Positions 43,092-53,159 of a stretch of DNA of 64,000 bases are shown here, one piece after another (position 1 is the first letter of the stretch; each line of letters starts with the position of its first letter). The DNA is taken from positions 61,184,898 through 61,248,897 of the forward strand of contig OY757939.1 in NCBI GenBank assembly GCA_963585895.1, read 5' to 3'. Made by a program: the position numbers and the translations under genes. Below the pieces are notes generated by a model, which saw only the letters and a program-made list of their open reading frames with translations, did no database searches and had not been told where the DNA came from. Origin of the DNA: Sepioteuthis lessoniana. Its lineage: Eukaryota; Mollusca; Cephalopoda; Myopsida; Loliginidae.

Positions 43092-43694
43092 TGTAATATA
43101 ATGGCCGAGGGATTTCGTTTTATGCCTTTGGGTTTAGTTAGGCTGAGAACCTTTCGGCTCAGTGCATGGGTTACTAAGGTGCAAGATTAATGCAGGTGTT
43201 CACGCGCGTGCGCGGGCGGAGCGGACGTGTCACTCAGAGATGTTACAATAGCCCAGATGGGAAACGGGGCTACAGAGTGCGGGTGACGTCACGCATCGGA
43301 AGCGCGCGGAGGATTTTGGTGATTTTGAAAAAGTCAGTTAGTTGAGTTGAGTTCTGCCTTGGGAGAAGACTGTTGGCGTTAGGTTGCTCGCCGAAGCCAG
43401 GTCAGTGGCCTTTGGGGCGGGGTGGGGGCGGAGATGAAAAAGCCAGGATAGAAAGAATGTGTATCTCTCTCCTTATGTCGAGGAACCTTTAAACTCAAAG
43501 GTAATAAAAAAGTTTCGTACCTGAACTAAGAAGTCGTAAGTGTTTTTCGTGTTTCGAGATTCCTATGTTATATGTATATATATATAATGAACATTTTATG
43601 TACATTTCATAAATGAAATGTACATACATATGTACATAAATGAAATGTACATACATATGTATGTAAATGAAATGTACATACATACTATGTTACA
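43092..43694 (+). mobile_element. Solo LTR, family N, with perfect GCTA duplication
   Basis: It starts TGTAATATAATGGCCGAGGG and ends ACTATGTTACA, with GCTA at 43088-43091 and 43695-43698. It contains TTCACGCGCGTG, the palindromic CRE-like TGACGTCA at 43284-43291, a GC-rich promoter-like segment, CTTTAAACTCAAAGGTAATAAAAAAG (polyadenylation-like) and a local tandem repeat ACATACATATGTA..AATGAAATGT near the 3' end (43585-43685). Confidence 0.82.
43284..43291. promoter_or_regulatory. CRE-like TGACGTCA in the N-family LTR
   Basis: A perfect 8-bp cAMP-response-element palindrome within GGGTGACGTCACGC. It is conserved at the same position in the two other N copies (53926-53933 and 54560-54567). Conservation in three copies supports a promoter role in the LTR; binding is inference. 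Confidence 0.55.
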
Positions 43695-43870
43695 GCTAGT
43701 CGCTCCATATCGTTGACCTTATGCTATATCAAAGCTCTGCTTACTTTTTACAAGACTCCGCTTGTGATGCAATAGCTAACATTTGTAAAACTCACATATT
43801 TGTATTTCTCAAATCTTAATTTCTCTTAATCTACTTATACCACCAAACTATGTGCACCCTAAAACATAAA

Positions 43871-44111
43871 GTGGGTGTCCTCGTGGTGTAATGGTAAAAG
43901 CGATGGACTGCGGAATCGTAGTACGCGAGTTCGTACTCCAGTCGCGCTATTACGTTCACTTTCGGGCAAATACCTTTGGAAAAGGTATGAACCCCCTTAT
44001 CCTCCCAGCTATGGGTTAAATAGTACTACTACTGTTCTTCTAGGAGAGTGGCTTTGGCATTAAATAACCTAAAAAGGTTGATATGCCATTAAACAAAGAA
44101 ACTAAACCAAA
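43871..44111 (+). mobile_element. SINE1 copy, complete, with target duplication
   Basis: Head GTGGGTGTCCTCGTGGTGTA (box A TGGTGTAATGG) and GAGTTCGTACTCCAGTCGCG (box B-like), unit CCTTATCCTCCCAGCTATGG, GAGTGGCTTTGGCATTAAAT, AGGTTGATATGCCATTAAAC and an (AAAC)n-type end. It is flanked by CCTAAAACATAAA (43858-43870) and CCTAAAACATGAA (44112-44124). At 241 bp it is a good reference copy; Pol III transcription of the tRNA-like head is expected for SINEs. Confidence 0.87.
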
Positions 44112-44269
44112 CCTAAAACATGAATAAAGCGGTCTCAGCTAATATTCTTAGACTATTGGTGAGTTGGTGTTGGGAAGAAGAATCTTTAAGCATCAGTGTT
44201 GTATAGCCATAATGAGGGAAGATACATGGATAAAGGATGACCATAAACACAAAAATTTGTATTTGTATT

Positions 44270-44585
44270 TCTCGTATTTTTATCTATTTTGTGAGTAGTG
44301 AGTTCGATCCTCACTAGGTGCCTCCTATTTACTGTTCGGCATCTTGTGGTGTACTGGTTAGCAAACTTGTATCATAGACCAAGTACTACTGAGTAATATA
44401 GTTACGAGCTATTTGTGAGTAATGAGTTCGATCCTCACTAGGTGTCCTGTATTTGCTGTTGGGCATCTTGTGGTGTACTGGTTAACAAGCTCGTTTCACA
44501 GACCAATTACCACTGAGTAATGTGGTTACTTGTTATTAGTGAGTAATGAGTTCGATCCTCACAAGGTGTCCTATATTTGCTATAT
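44270..44585 (+). repeat. Tandem tRNA-like units (array B)
   Basis: Same 124-bp unit and same left flank (TATTTCTCGTATTTTTATCT) as array A at 41100. Units start at 44337 and 44461. The third is cut at about 44583 by an L-family LTR. Arrays A and B are over 90% alike by eye. Confidence 0.75.
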
Positions 44586-44589
44586 ATAA

Positions 44590-45010
44590 GAACATAATTC
44601 TTGCACTTTATTTTTGAAAAGGGGTTTAAACTTCTGTGGTATGTGAGACAGGCGGACGGATTTAGACAGATTTTGACAGATTGCTATAATGACCCATAAA
44701 TTCTTCTTCTCTTGACCATAGCGCACTGTGTTATCTCCAAGACCCCGCTTAGCTCTTCTTCTGCTTCTCGGCCGGGGTTGCTCAACCGGAGGCCTGGTAT
44801 GGGCCACAGGCTCCAACAAGGCACTCTCAGGGACTGCAAGCTGGCTCTTACTCGGCCATCACTGACTCCAACAGACTTAACTGTCGTGGGCATCTGCATA
44901 TATTATTTAATAACGCCCACTTACTTCCGATTAGATCATGTGATCTTCTTCCGCTTATTTACATATGTGCATCTCTGATTGACGACTCGGTCAAGAGTCA
45001 ATATGCAACA
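44590..45010 (-). mobile_element. Diverged solo LTR, family L
   Basis: TTGCACTTTATTTTTGAAAAGG, GTGAGACAGGCGGACGG, GACTCGGTCAAGAGTC and the end AATATGCAACA match L landmarks. The 5' end has been lost or replaced by TA-rich sequence, so no duplication can be read. Confidence 0.65.
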
Positions 45011-45019
45011 TAAGAATTC

Positions 45020-45180
45020 AGTCAATTTTTCTTGGGCTTAAGGCCCAGCTGTACGGAAAAAATGTGCATTCTGAAGCCGTGCTCCAAGCCATAGAGGCAA
45101 ATATAACAAGTTGTACTCAGAGAGTCTCAGGCAAATTTAGCATTTCAGAGCCCATTGTAGTTCAGTAAGATCATCCAGAG
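45020..45180 (+). pseudogene. Mariner-type transposase N-terminal fragment
   Basis: SEAVLQAIEANITS and the following VSGKFSISEPIVVQ-like reading match the helix-turn-helix of SETMAR/Mos-type mariners and the better copy at 49055-49215. There are stops and frame changes. Confidence 0.55.
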
Positions 45181-45204
45181 TTGCCTCACGTTGCCAGATT
45201 AGAT

Positions 45205-45714
45205 TGATTGGTTGTGTTTTACGGCATATCAACCCTTGTAGATTATTCATTTCCAAAACCTGTTTATACATGCATATCAAATGCACATGATTTGTAAACG
45301 AATGGTTTGTAGGTATCATTATTTTAAAACGGGCCAGAGCTCATTTGTTTCCGCACAATTAAATGGTTTCAAGTATTGCTATCAAGCATTAATAGTTTTA
45401 TTTGTAGGAAGTGCCCGTAGTGTAGGGGTTATCGCGTAGGAAATGGATACGGCGATACGAGTTCAAATCCTGGACGAGACTGATTTCATTTCACATAGCA
45501 CGGAAAGGTACGAATCCAATTATTCTCCCGCCAGCTATGGGTAAATAGTAGGGCAGACTAGGTTCTTCAGCCTTGGTAAGGCAACTAGTCTAGGAGAAGG
45601 AAAACTCTGAATTCAAACCTGGTAAACTCCGCTTACAAATTGACCTTGTGTCATATCCTGCCCGAGCGGAGGGGTTCGTAAATATGGATAGTTTTATTTG
45701 TACACAGTTAAATA
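45205..45714 (-). mobile_element. R copy (tail and body) split by SINE3
   Basis: Tail ACGGCATATCAACCCTTGTAG, body ACATGATTTGTAAACGAATGG and TTAAATGGTTTCAAGTATTGC up to 45406, then resuming at 45688 with TTTTATTTGTACACAG. A SINE3 copy separates the two parts. Confidence 0.75.
45407..45687 (+). mobile_element. SINE3 copy, complete, with 15-bp target duplication
   Basis: The head GTGCCCGTAGTGTAGGGGTT (box A TAGTGTAGGGG) and ACGAGTTCAAATCCTGG (box B GTTCAAATCC) is followed by CTATGGGTAAATAGTAGGGC, TTCAGCCTTGGTAAGGCAAC and GACCTTGTGTCATATCCTGC. ATAGTTTTATTTGTA is present at 45392-45406 and 45688-45702. At 281 bp it defines both ends of the family. Confidence 0.88.
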
Positions 45715-46059
45715 ATTGGTTGGTTGTGTTGTGTTTTACAGTATATCAACCATTGAAAGTTATTTAATGCCAAATTCTGTTTATACATATATATTATATA
45801 TATAATTTGTAAATGAATAGTTTGTAGGTAACACTATTTTAAAATGTGCCAAAGTTCATTTATTTACACACCGGTAGATGGTTTCAAGTGTCGGTCTCTA
45901 ACTCTAATATCTTTATTTGAACACCGTAAAATGGTTTCAAGTATTATTATTTAACACAAATAATTCTATTCAACATTATTCATTCGTTTCCAAACAGTTA
46001 AATGGTTCCAAGTTATGTTATGTAATTGTTATTCAATTGAACATCAGTTATTTCCTGAC
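45715..46059 (-). mobile_element. R copy, head missing
   Basis: TTGGTTGGTTGTG end, GTATATCAACC..GTTATTTAATGCC hairpin tail and body subrepeats. ACACAGTTAAATA occurs at 45702-45714 and 46060-46072 and could be the target duplication, though the word is also part of the subrepeat. Confidence 0.7.
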
Positions 46060-46109
46060 ACACAGTTAAATAGTTTCAAGTCAGAAAACTTTTGAATTAC
46101 TCTTGTATT

Positions 46110-46690
46110 GCAAAACTGTTTGTTCTTACGCATTTGAAGAAATACATTTTAAATGCATTTACTGAAGTGACAATGTGTCAAACCAAAATATGTCATTGCA
46201 GCTGGCACTTCACTGACGACAAAGTTTCTATTCCTAACCGTGTATATCCAAGGTAGACATCCGGGCAAGTGTCGACACCTGATAAAAAAGTGTCTACTTC
46301 CTGAGGAATGACAACATCCGGTAATGTGCAAAAATACGCCAAGAGATTGAGAGAGGAAAGAGGGGAAACAGTTTTTTTTGGCCATACGAGCGAAAGGAAA
46401 AGTGGGGGCGGATAGTGAGAACAGAATGAATTAAGATGAATGTAATTGTGGATGAAATACACACGCACATAGAAACAGGGATATAAGTCGGAAGTCACCA
46501 AGATACTTATTGAGCTTGCCTTGTGCGCAGACATTTGAAACACAACGCTTGTCGTCAAGTTTATTTGCGTATACTATCAACACTCGAACACATTGATAAC
46601 ATTAGAAAGAATTCTGTTTCTCTTTACGTAGGAAAAATCAATAAAAATGCTAGTGTGAACAATCTATCTATCAAATATAAACAAAAACAC
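46110..46690. other. Stretch without recognised element
   Basis: A 121-codon minus-strand frame (46193-46558) has a non-ATG upstream start and no recognised motif; its first ATG lies about 9 codons in. I see no splice or family support and do not call a gene. Confidence 0.35.
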
Positions 46691-46795
46691 CCTATCTATC
46701 TATCTATCTATCAGATTTATTATATCTGTATATTAGATTGCTCAGTTCTAGCTATCAAATTCTTCAGATCTATCTATCTATCTATCTATCTATTT
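46690..46795. repeat. (ATCT)n short tracts
   Basis: Two (ATCT)n runs at 46692-46713 and 46769-46793, flanking TTATTATATCTGTATATTAG. Confidence 0.85.
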
Positions 46796-46884
46796 TCTGG
46801 TGGGATTTGTGAACCTGTATTCCACTTTGGCTCTAAATTTCTTCCTGTGGACCTTGAAGGTAATGGCGGCCAGTTTTTTTACGG

Positions 46885-47070
46885 TTTTTATTAATGCGGT
46901 TGTCTGGCGGTAATATAAGCAGATTCTAAGTTTAAATCGTTTTCCTAATTATTCGATATTTCACATGAAGCTCCCAGTTGAGGGAACACAATGTTAATAT
47001 TCTAGGTTTCAAATCAATTCTCCCTCTAGTAGCATTGAGTACTTTTTATATAAGTATTCTTACATTTTAT
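46885..47070 (+). repeat. Diverged duplicate of 57971-58170
   Basis: TATTAATGCGGTTGTC, AGTTTAAATCGTTTTCC, AGGGAACACAATGTTAATAT and GTAGCATTGAGTA align with 57971-58170. The mariner at 57091 ends exactly at the TA where this homology starts, so this copy represents the sequence without mariner on that side. Confidence 0.65.
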
Positions 47071-47105
47071 CTCGTTCTTTTTATATACATATAGATATAT
47101 ATATT

Positions 47106-47108
47106 CAG

Positions 47109-47184
<76 letters not shown>

Positions 47185-47194
47185 TGAAAGGAAT

Positions 47195-47228
<34 letters not shown>

Positions 47229-47342
47229 TGAAAGGAAATGAAAGGAAGAGAGATAGATAGATAGAGAGAGAGAGAGGGAAAGGAAATGAAAGGAAGATAG
47301 ATAGATAGATAGAGAGAGAGAGAGGGAAAGGAAATGAAAGGA

Positions 47343-47376
<34 letters not shown>

Positions 47377-47396
47377 AACGGAAATGAAAGGAAGAT

Positions 47397-47438
<42 letters not shown>

Positions 47439-47604
47439 GGAAAGGAAATGAAAGGAAGAGAGATAGATAGATAGAGAGAGAGAGAGAAAGGGAAAGGAAA
47501 GGAAGATAGATAGATAGATAAGAGAGAGAGAGAGAGAGGGAAAGGAAATGAAAGGAAGAGAGATAGATAGATAGAGAGAGAGAGAGGGAAAGGAAATGAA
47601 AAGA

Positions 47605-47647
<43 letters not shown>

Positions 47648-47666
47648 AAGGAAATGAAAGGAAGAG

Positions 47667-47731
<65 letters not shown>
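47106..47731. repeat. (GA)n / (GATA)n / GGAAAGGAAATGAAAGGAAG array
   Basis: About ten blocks alternate a (GA)n core, a GGAAAGGAAATGAAAGGAAG spacer and a (GATA)n run, with a ~50-100 bp period on a purine-only strand. Ser/Leu minus-strand frames of >230 codons are artefacts. Confidence 0.95.
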
Positions 47732-47733
<2 letters not shown>

Positions 47734-47901
47734 TGTGTACACTTTACACACGTATACATGAATAAAAGAAAGTCGTTCAAATTTGTTTTTTTTTTGTTCT
47801 GTTTGCTAATATATGATTCCGTGATCTAGATCCACCAAAATATACCTTTAATGAATAATTCAAAACCACTTCTAATAAATCAACCTCTATCAATGCGATT
47901 C

Positions 47902-47903
47902 TA

Positions 47904-47937
<34 letters not shown>

Positions 47938-47938
47938 T
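47902..47938. repeat. (CTAT)n microsatellite
   Basis: About nine CTAT units. Confidence 0.9.
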
Positions 47939-47964
47939 CACTTGGGTGAGTCAAAAGTTTTGCA

Positions 47965-48810
47965 ATATGTTGGTTGGTCGGGTTTTATGGCAACCCTTGT
48001 TGGTTATTTAATACCATTTCATGGTTATACATATATTAAATATATATGATTTGTAAGTGAATAGTTTGTCGTAACATTTTAAACAAAAACCAGAGCTCAT
48101 TTCATTGTACACAGTTAAATGGTTTTAAGTATTACTATGGAACACTAACTATTCAATTTAACTTCAATCATTTGTTTACATACAGTTAGATGGTTAAACA
48201 ATTCTATTTCTAACAATTCAATTTAGCATAAGTCAATAAACTTAAATGGCTCCAAGAATTGCTATGTATCACTAACAATTCAATTAAACATCACTCATTT
48301 GTTTACATACAGTTAGATGGTTAAACAGTTCTATTTCTAACAATTCAATTTAGCATAAGTCAATAAAATTAAATGGCTCCAAGAATTGCTATGTATCACT
48401 AACAATTCAATTAAACATCACTCATTTGTTTACATACAGTTAGATGGTTAAACAGTTCTATTTCTAACAATTCAATTTAGCATAAGTCAATAAAATTAAA
48501 TGGCTCCAAGAATTGCTATGTATCACTAACAATTCAATTAAACATCACTCATTTGTTTACATACAGTTAGATGGTTAAACAGTTCTATTTGAAACCACAG
48601 ATGGTTCACTACCACTCCGAGTGAGAGTGGACCAGGAAGTAATGGCAATGAAAGGGGTACTCTGCATTCTTCAAAGCTCTAGGACTGAAGCCTCACCATC
48701 GTATGCAGTTTAATGTCATATCCAGGACACACGTTGCAAGGGATATGTTTTACTCCTCGGCAGAGATGCAGTCGACGTATTCAACCGCTCCACATCAGTG
48801 GGTAAAGAGT
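47965..48810 (-). mobile_element. R retroposon copy with 127-bp internal tandem repeat
   Basis: TTGGTTGGTCGGGTTTTATGG start, then a 127-bp unit (TTAAATGGCTCCAAGAATTG, CAATTAAACATCACTCATTTG, CAGTTAGATGGTTAAAC) repeated from 48242, 48369 and 48496, with a more diverged unit before. The head in reverse ends at about 48810 (AGAGTGGACC, TGTCATATCCAGGACAC, GACGTATTCAACCGC). Confidence 0.85.
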
Positions 48811-48934
48811 AAAACGGTATTTCAAGCTGTGATAAGATACTTGTTCTGGTTAATAGTATCGTGGTATGTCGTGAGCTGGCAGGATGTGCATTGCCTTACT
48901 CTGAGTGTGATTTGAAAGCTGCAATGATTAATGT

Positions 48935-49022
48935 ACAATGGGTTAAATAGGATGGCTTTGGTATTAAATAACCCACGAAGGTTGATATACCATTTAACAA
49001 AGAAACCGAAACGAAAGAAACC
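48935..49022 (+). mobile_element. SINE1 3' fragment
   Basis: GGGTTAAATAGGATGGCTTT, GGTATTAAATAACCCACG and GGTTGATATACCATTTAAC with an AAAGAAACCGAAACG end. The head is missing. Confidence 0.75.
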
Positions 49023-49054
49023 GAAAGTAGATGGTTTAAGAAAGTTCACTTGCG

Positions 49055-49215
49055 TTGCAAGAACCTTTGACGATCAGATATCAGGTTGGCCTAAAACCGT
49101 GGATTCCGAGGCCGTGCTCCAAGCCATTGAAGCCAATCCGGTGAGTAGTACTTGGAGAATATCGGGCAAGCTCTGCATCTTACAATCCAGTGTAGTTCGT
49201 AGGCTTTAAGACCTC
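49055..49215 (+). pseudogene. Mariner-type transposase N-terminal (HTH) fragment
   Basis: Frame RTFDDQISGWPKTVDSEAVL, QAIEANPVSSTWRISGKLCI, LQSSVVRRL then TAA. This is the SGRP-linker plus second helix-turn-helix of SETMAR/Mos-type mariners. No catalytic domain follows; a fold-back element starts 40 bp downstream. Confidence 0.7.
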
Positions 49216-49250
49216 GGTAAAATATACAAAATTCCCGAGTTGTTTTCAAT

Positions 49251-49762
49251 CGTTAAGGGTTTTCGGACTATTGTTTTTGTCTCTGTGGTTATATTCACAA
49301 CGTTTCGGCCGATATGTTCTTTGGCTTTCTTCAGGTGTTTGTTGAACTCGGGAACCTACACGAAACTTCGAATCAGATTCTTTAATTAATCCACAGGGGT
49401 TGCTTGTTCTGATTCCATTAACCATAACCGGGTATAAGTGCAAAGTATCCCTGCAACCAACACCTAAAACCGTTACGCTATGTGTCCTGTTAGACTAAGC
49501 TTCTAAAGAGTCAATCATCTGGAGGTTTCTGGTTCAATCCTGACTGCAGGCGAGTAACAATATTGAAATACCTAGCACTTATACCCGGTATGGTTAACAG
49601 AATCAGAAAACGCGACCCCGTGGATTCAATAAAGGACGTAGTTTGAAGTTCCACGTGGGTTCCCGTGTTCGACAAACACCTGAAGAAGGCCGAGGACATA
49701 TCGGCCGAAACGTTGTGAATATAACAATAAAGACGAAGGCAATAGTCCCAAAACCCTGAACG
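49251..49762. mobile_element. Fold-back element with tRNA-like halves (512 bp)
   Basis: Left arm CGTTAAGGGTTTTCGGACTATTG and right arm (reversed) CGTTCAGGGTTTTGGGACTATTG continue through ATTCACAACGTTTCGGCCGATATG and on to AACCATACCGGGTATAAGTGC. The two arms together span most of the element. The centre (49443-49553) contains a tRNA box-A-like half in reverse and a box B GGTTCAATCC half in direct orientation. It could be two head-to-head SINEs or a true fold-back transposon. Confidence 0.72.
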
Positions 49763-49912
49763 ATAAAAATCATCAAGCTTTGTCTCAAGAATTCAGATAA
49801 CTAACTGACGAGTTGTATCTCACGTTATTAAAATATTGCAAAATATAGCCTCACCCTAGTATCTACTTACATCAGTCATTTCACATCTCTTTATGAGAAG
49901 GATAGAGTTTGA

Positions 49913-50395
49913 GTTTGAGTTTCTTTGTTTAATCGTATATCAACCTTCATGAGTTATTTAATGCCAAGGACCGGCTCATTGGCCTAGTGGGTAGAGTGTT
50001 CGCCAATTGTCCGGGAGTTGTCAGGTCAAGTCATACCAAAGACTTAAAAAATGGTACTTGATACCTCCTTGCTTAACACTCAGCAATATAAGGTACGTAT
50101 CAAGGGTAAAGTGGAGCAATCCAGGGAAAGGAGTAAGGCCCTCCCACACACCTCGGTGTAGCTGTTACTGAAAAGGGAGCCTTCGGGTCGCCCTCGACCA
50201 CAGTCGCCAACTTTACAAACCTTATCTTTGGAGAAGGATGGCATGTACTATTTAACCCCTAGCTGGGGAGGGGATAATAAGGTTCATATTTTTCCAAAGG
50301 GTATTAGCTCGAAAGAGAATGCAATAGCACGGCTCATTTATTTTGAAACTTCAGTCCAACACTTTAGCCATTACACCCCGGGGAACCCCACCCAA
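49913..50395 (-). mobile_element. SINE1 copy split by SINE4
   Basis: Tail TTTCTTTGTTTAATCGTATATC, GTTATTTAATGCCAA at 49920-49970. The remainder TTATCTTTGGAGAAGGATGGC, CCCCTAGCTGGGGAGG and GCAATAGCACGGCTC lies at 50216-50395. SINE4 lies between. Confidence 0.75.
49971..50215 (+). mobile_element. SINE4 copy inside SINE1
   Basis: Head ACCGGCTCATTGGCCTAGTG GGTAGAGTG, then AAGACTTAAAAAATGGTACTTG, CAAGGGTAAAGTGGAGCAATC, GGCCCTCCCACACACCTCGG and GAAAAGGGAGCCTTCGGG. It is inverted relative to the SINE4 at 50525, 300 bp away. Confidence 0.78.
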
Positions 50396-50524
50396 GAATG
50401 ATATGTAAAAAGAACTTGCAAAAACGTTGAATAGTTATCTAGAATAACATGCTTAACATTTTTTTAAAAAGTTTCTTTGTTCGTAGAGATCATATCCTTG
50501 GTTTCTGACACAAAGTAAAAATAA

Positions 50525-50785
50525 GTAAAGTTGGTGACCGTAGTTGAGGGTGACCAGAAGGCTCCCTTTTCAATAGCTACTACACCAAGATGTAGGGGAG
50601 GGCGCTTCTCCCTTCCCTGGATTACTCCATTTTACCCTTGATACGTACCTTATGTTGCTGAGTATTAAGCAATGAGGAGTCAAGTACCATTTTAAAAGTC
50701 TTTAGTATGACGCGGCCAGGGATTAAACCTACGTCTCCCGGACCATTGGCGAACACTCTACCCACTTGGCCAATGAGCCGGTCAG
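50525..50785 (-). mobile_element. SINE4 copy
   Basis: GTTGAGGGTGACCAGAAGGC, TCCATTTTACCCTTGATACG and, in reverse, the head CCGGCTCATTGGCCAAGTGG. Together with 49971-50215 it forms an inverted pair. Confidence 0.78.
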
Positions 50786-50892
50786 TGTCATAATTCCCCC
50801 AATGAGCATCGAATCGCAATACCTGTAAAAGGTTGCAAGACTAGCTTACTTGCTATTATTCTATATACGTATTTATATTGATTCTACGTCTT

Positions 50893-51035
50893 GGAGGCGC
50901 CTCTGGTGTAACGGTTATCGTCGTAGGAAATGGACTCAGCGATCCAATTGGCATGAATCCATCTCTTCACCTACTTACTTAGATATTAACAGAGGGTCTT
51001 TATCTATGGTAAGGCAACTGGCGTAGTGTTGAATA
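50893..51035 (+). mobile_element. SINE3 copy, degraded
   Basis: GCGCCTCTGGTGTAACGGTT, TCGTCGTAGGAAATGGACTC and TATGGTAAGGCAACTGGCG. Its 3' third may be the piece at 51795-51860 (AAATCTAAATTCAAACCAG, GCTGGAGGGGTTAGGTAAATAT), with tandem repeats inserted between. Confidence 0.6.
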
Positions 51036-51099
51036 ATCATCTTGTTCTTCTCGGCTGGAGGTCGTTCTTCAGACCGTCATTTTTTTTTATTGCAGCCCC

Positions 51100-51585
51100 C
51101 ACGCTGTTTGATTTTCTTTGCTTAGACGAATAAACAAGATAACTTCTTTTGTGTGTACACTTAATTAATTCATCTATGACGCCTTTTCACATACATAACC
51201 GTCTCGTATGACAACTGGGAATTAGCCAGACTGTAGATGGAAATGGATGTCAGCTCTCTGCAGCAGTTATGGGCTAAGTAATTCTTTGCTATTTTCTTTT
51301 TTTTTTCTTTGCTTAGATGAATAAAGATGATAACATCTTTTGTGTAAGCACTTAACTTTATTCATCTATGACGCCTTTCCACATATATAGCCAGACTATA
51401 GATGGAAATGGATGTCAGCTCTCTGCTGCAGTTATGGGCTAACTGATTCTTCTTTTTTTTCTTTAATATCTTTTGTGTGCACTCATAACTTTATTCATCA
51501 ATGACTTTCCACAGACATAAACCGCGAAGACAATAAATAGAAAATGATAACCTTTCTCTTCAACGATTTTGGACTGATTAATTTA
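51100..51585. repeat. ~193-bp tandem repeat, 2.5 units
   Basis: TTTGCTTAGACGAATAAACA at 51116 and TTTGCTTAGATGAATAAAGA at 51309 start two units that share CATCTATGACGCCTTT.CACATA, GGAAATGGATGTCAGCTCTCTGC and AGTTATGGGCTAA. A third, diverged half unit follows from 51461. Confidence 0.8.
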
Positions 51586-51589
51586 ATTT

Positions 51590-52025
51590 TTAAATCTATC
51601 ATTTGATCTTTAGGATTTTAGTCATCTGATTTAAACTCCTCGAATGAAAGCCAAGCTTTCAACAGACTGTAGACTGTCAATTATACTGAGTTGACACAAA
51701 CGAGTTCAGCTTTTAAGACTCCTATTTAAATCTTTTAAAATTATCTACACTACAAGACAAATAAAAGATTCAACCAATCCATTATTTAACATTAGGAGAA
51801 GAAAAAAAATCTAAATTCAAACCAGTTATACTTTGCTGGAGGGGTTAGGTAAATATACTTTAATATGTTATGTTAAGCATAAGGCCATGGATAGAGAAAA
51901 ATATTTCTGCATGATGGGGAATCATAGGCTAGGTTTTTTTTTTTATCATATTTCATTTTTTTATAGTCATACATTATAGATCATTTTAATAAAAAAGCAA
52001 ATAAAATTAAAGATAATTAAGAGAC
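51590..52025. other. Unrecognised AT-rich stretch
   Basis: Contains only the possible SINE3 3' remnant at 51795-51860. No other feature seen. Confidence 0.4.
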
Positions 52026-52029
52026 ATTA

Positions 52030-52920
52030 CTTTCAGATCGATCATCTTATGGCGGTATCGTTAGACATTTGTTCATCGATGGTAAAAATACGTAGCCAGT
52101 ATGTGATGACTATTTGGAAAAACAGCGATTTTTAGCTGAAAAATTGCTTTATCGAGCAGTATAATTTTTCTCTTTGTATCTGTAGTTTCTTCTGAAATAA
52201 ATGAGAAACATTACTTTTAGAGCAGCGTACAGGTTCTTGTTCATCACGGGCCCAAATTCATTGCCATTTATGGTAACTGTATGGAAAAATAGCGATTTTT
52301 AGCTGAAAACTTGCTCTATCCAACGATACTATTGTGCTTCCAGTATTTGTTGTAGTTTCTATTGAAATAAGTATGTGATATTACTTTTAAATCGATCATC
52401 TTTCGAGTGGTATCAACAATCTTTTGTTGATCGCTTGCGAAAATGCATAGTCAGTCGTGATGATGATTTAGAAAAAAAGAGATATGTAGCTGAAAACTTG
52501 CTCTATCCAACGATACTATTGTGCTTCCAGTATTTGTTGTAGTTTCTATTGAAATAAGTATGCGATATTACTTTTAAATCGATCATCTTTCGAGTGGTAT
52601 CAACAATCTTTTGTTCACCGCTTGCGAAAATGCATAGTCAGTCGTGATGATGATTTAGAAAAAAAGAGATATGTAGCTGAAAACTTGCTCTATCCAATGA
52701 TATTATTGTGCTTTCTGTATCTGTTGTAGCTTTGGTGGAAATAAGTATGCGATATTACTTTCAAAGCGATCATCTTACGAGTGGTTATCGCTTGCAAAAA
52801 TGCGTAGGCTGTGGTGGTAACTATTTAGAAAAAAAAAACGATATGGAGCTAAAAACGTACACTATCCAATGGTATTATTGTGCTTCCAGTATCTGTTGTA
52901 GTTTTGTTGGAAATAAATAA
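52030..52920. repeat. ~165-190-bp tandem repeat, 5 units
   Basis: Anchors AGCTGAAAACTTGCTCTATCC recur near 52130, 52292, 52488, 52676 and 52846. Each unit also holds GAAATAAGTATG.GATATTACTTTTA, CGATCATCTTTCGAGTGGTATC and a GATGATTTAGAAAAAA block. Units three and four are nearly the same. Confidence 0.88.
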
Positions 52921-53159
52921 CATCGAAGCTCTTTTCGTATTTATCTTTCCAATAATTTATCTGTTATGGAGCTTATTGACTTAGTTCATTTGTTTCGTCT
53001 TTGTCTTAAGGAGTTTTATGCAAATTATCAATTTATTCTTTGCTGTTTGAACGGAATTATCTTCATGTCTAGGATGACGGCACCATTTGCTTTATTGAGA
53101 AAACGGTGACGTTTCTGTATAAATATGTTGTGCGACAGATGGTGTACAAAAAACTGTAA

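Noticed and set aside
46193-46558. 121-codon minus-strand frame
   Set aside because: The apparent start is not ATG, no motif or family resemblance is visible, and there is no flanking gene structure.
47026-47780. Two minus-strand frames over 230 codons, Ser/Leu/Ile repeats
   Set aside because: Translation of (GA)n/(GATA)n sequence; open by composition.
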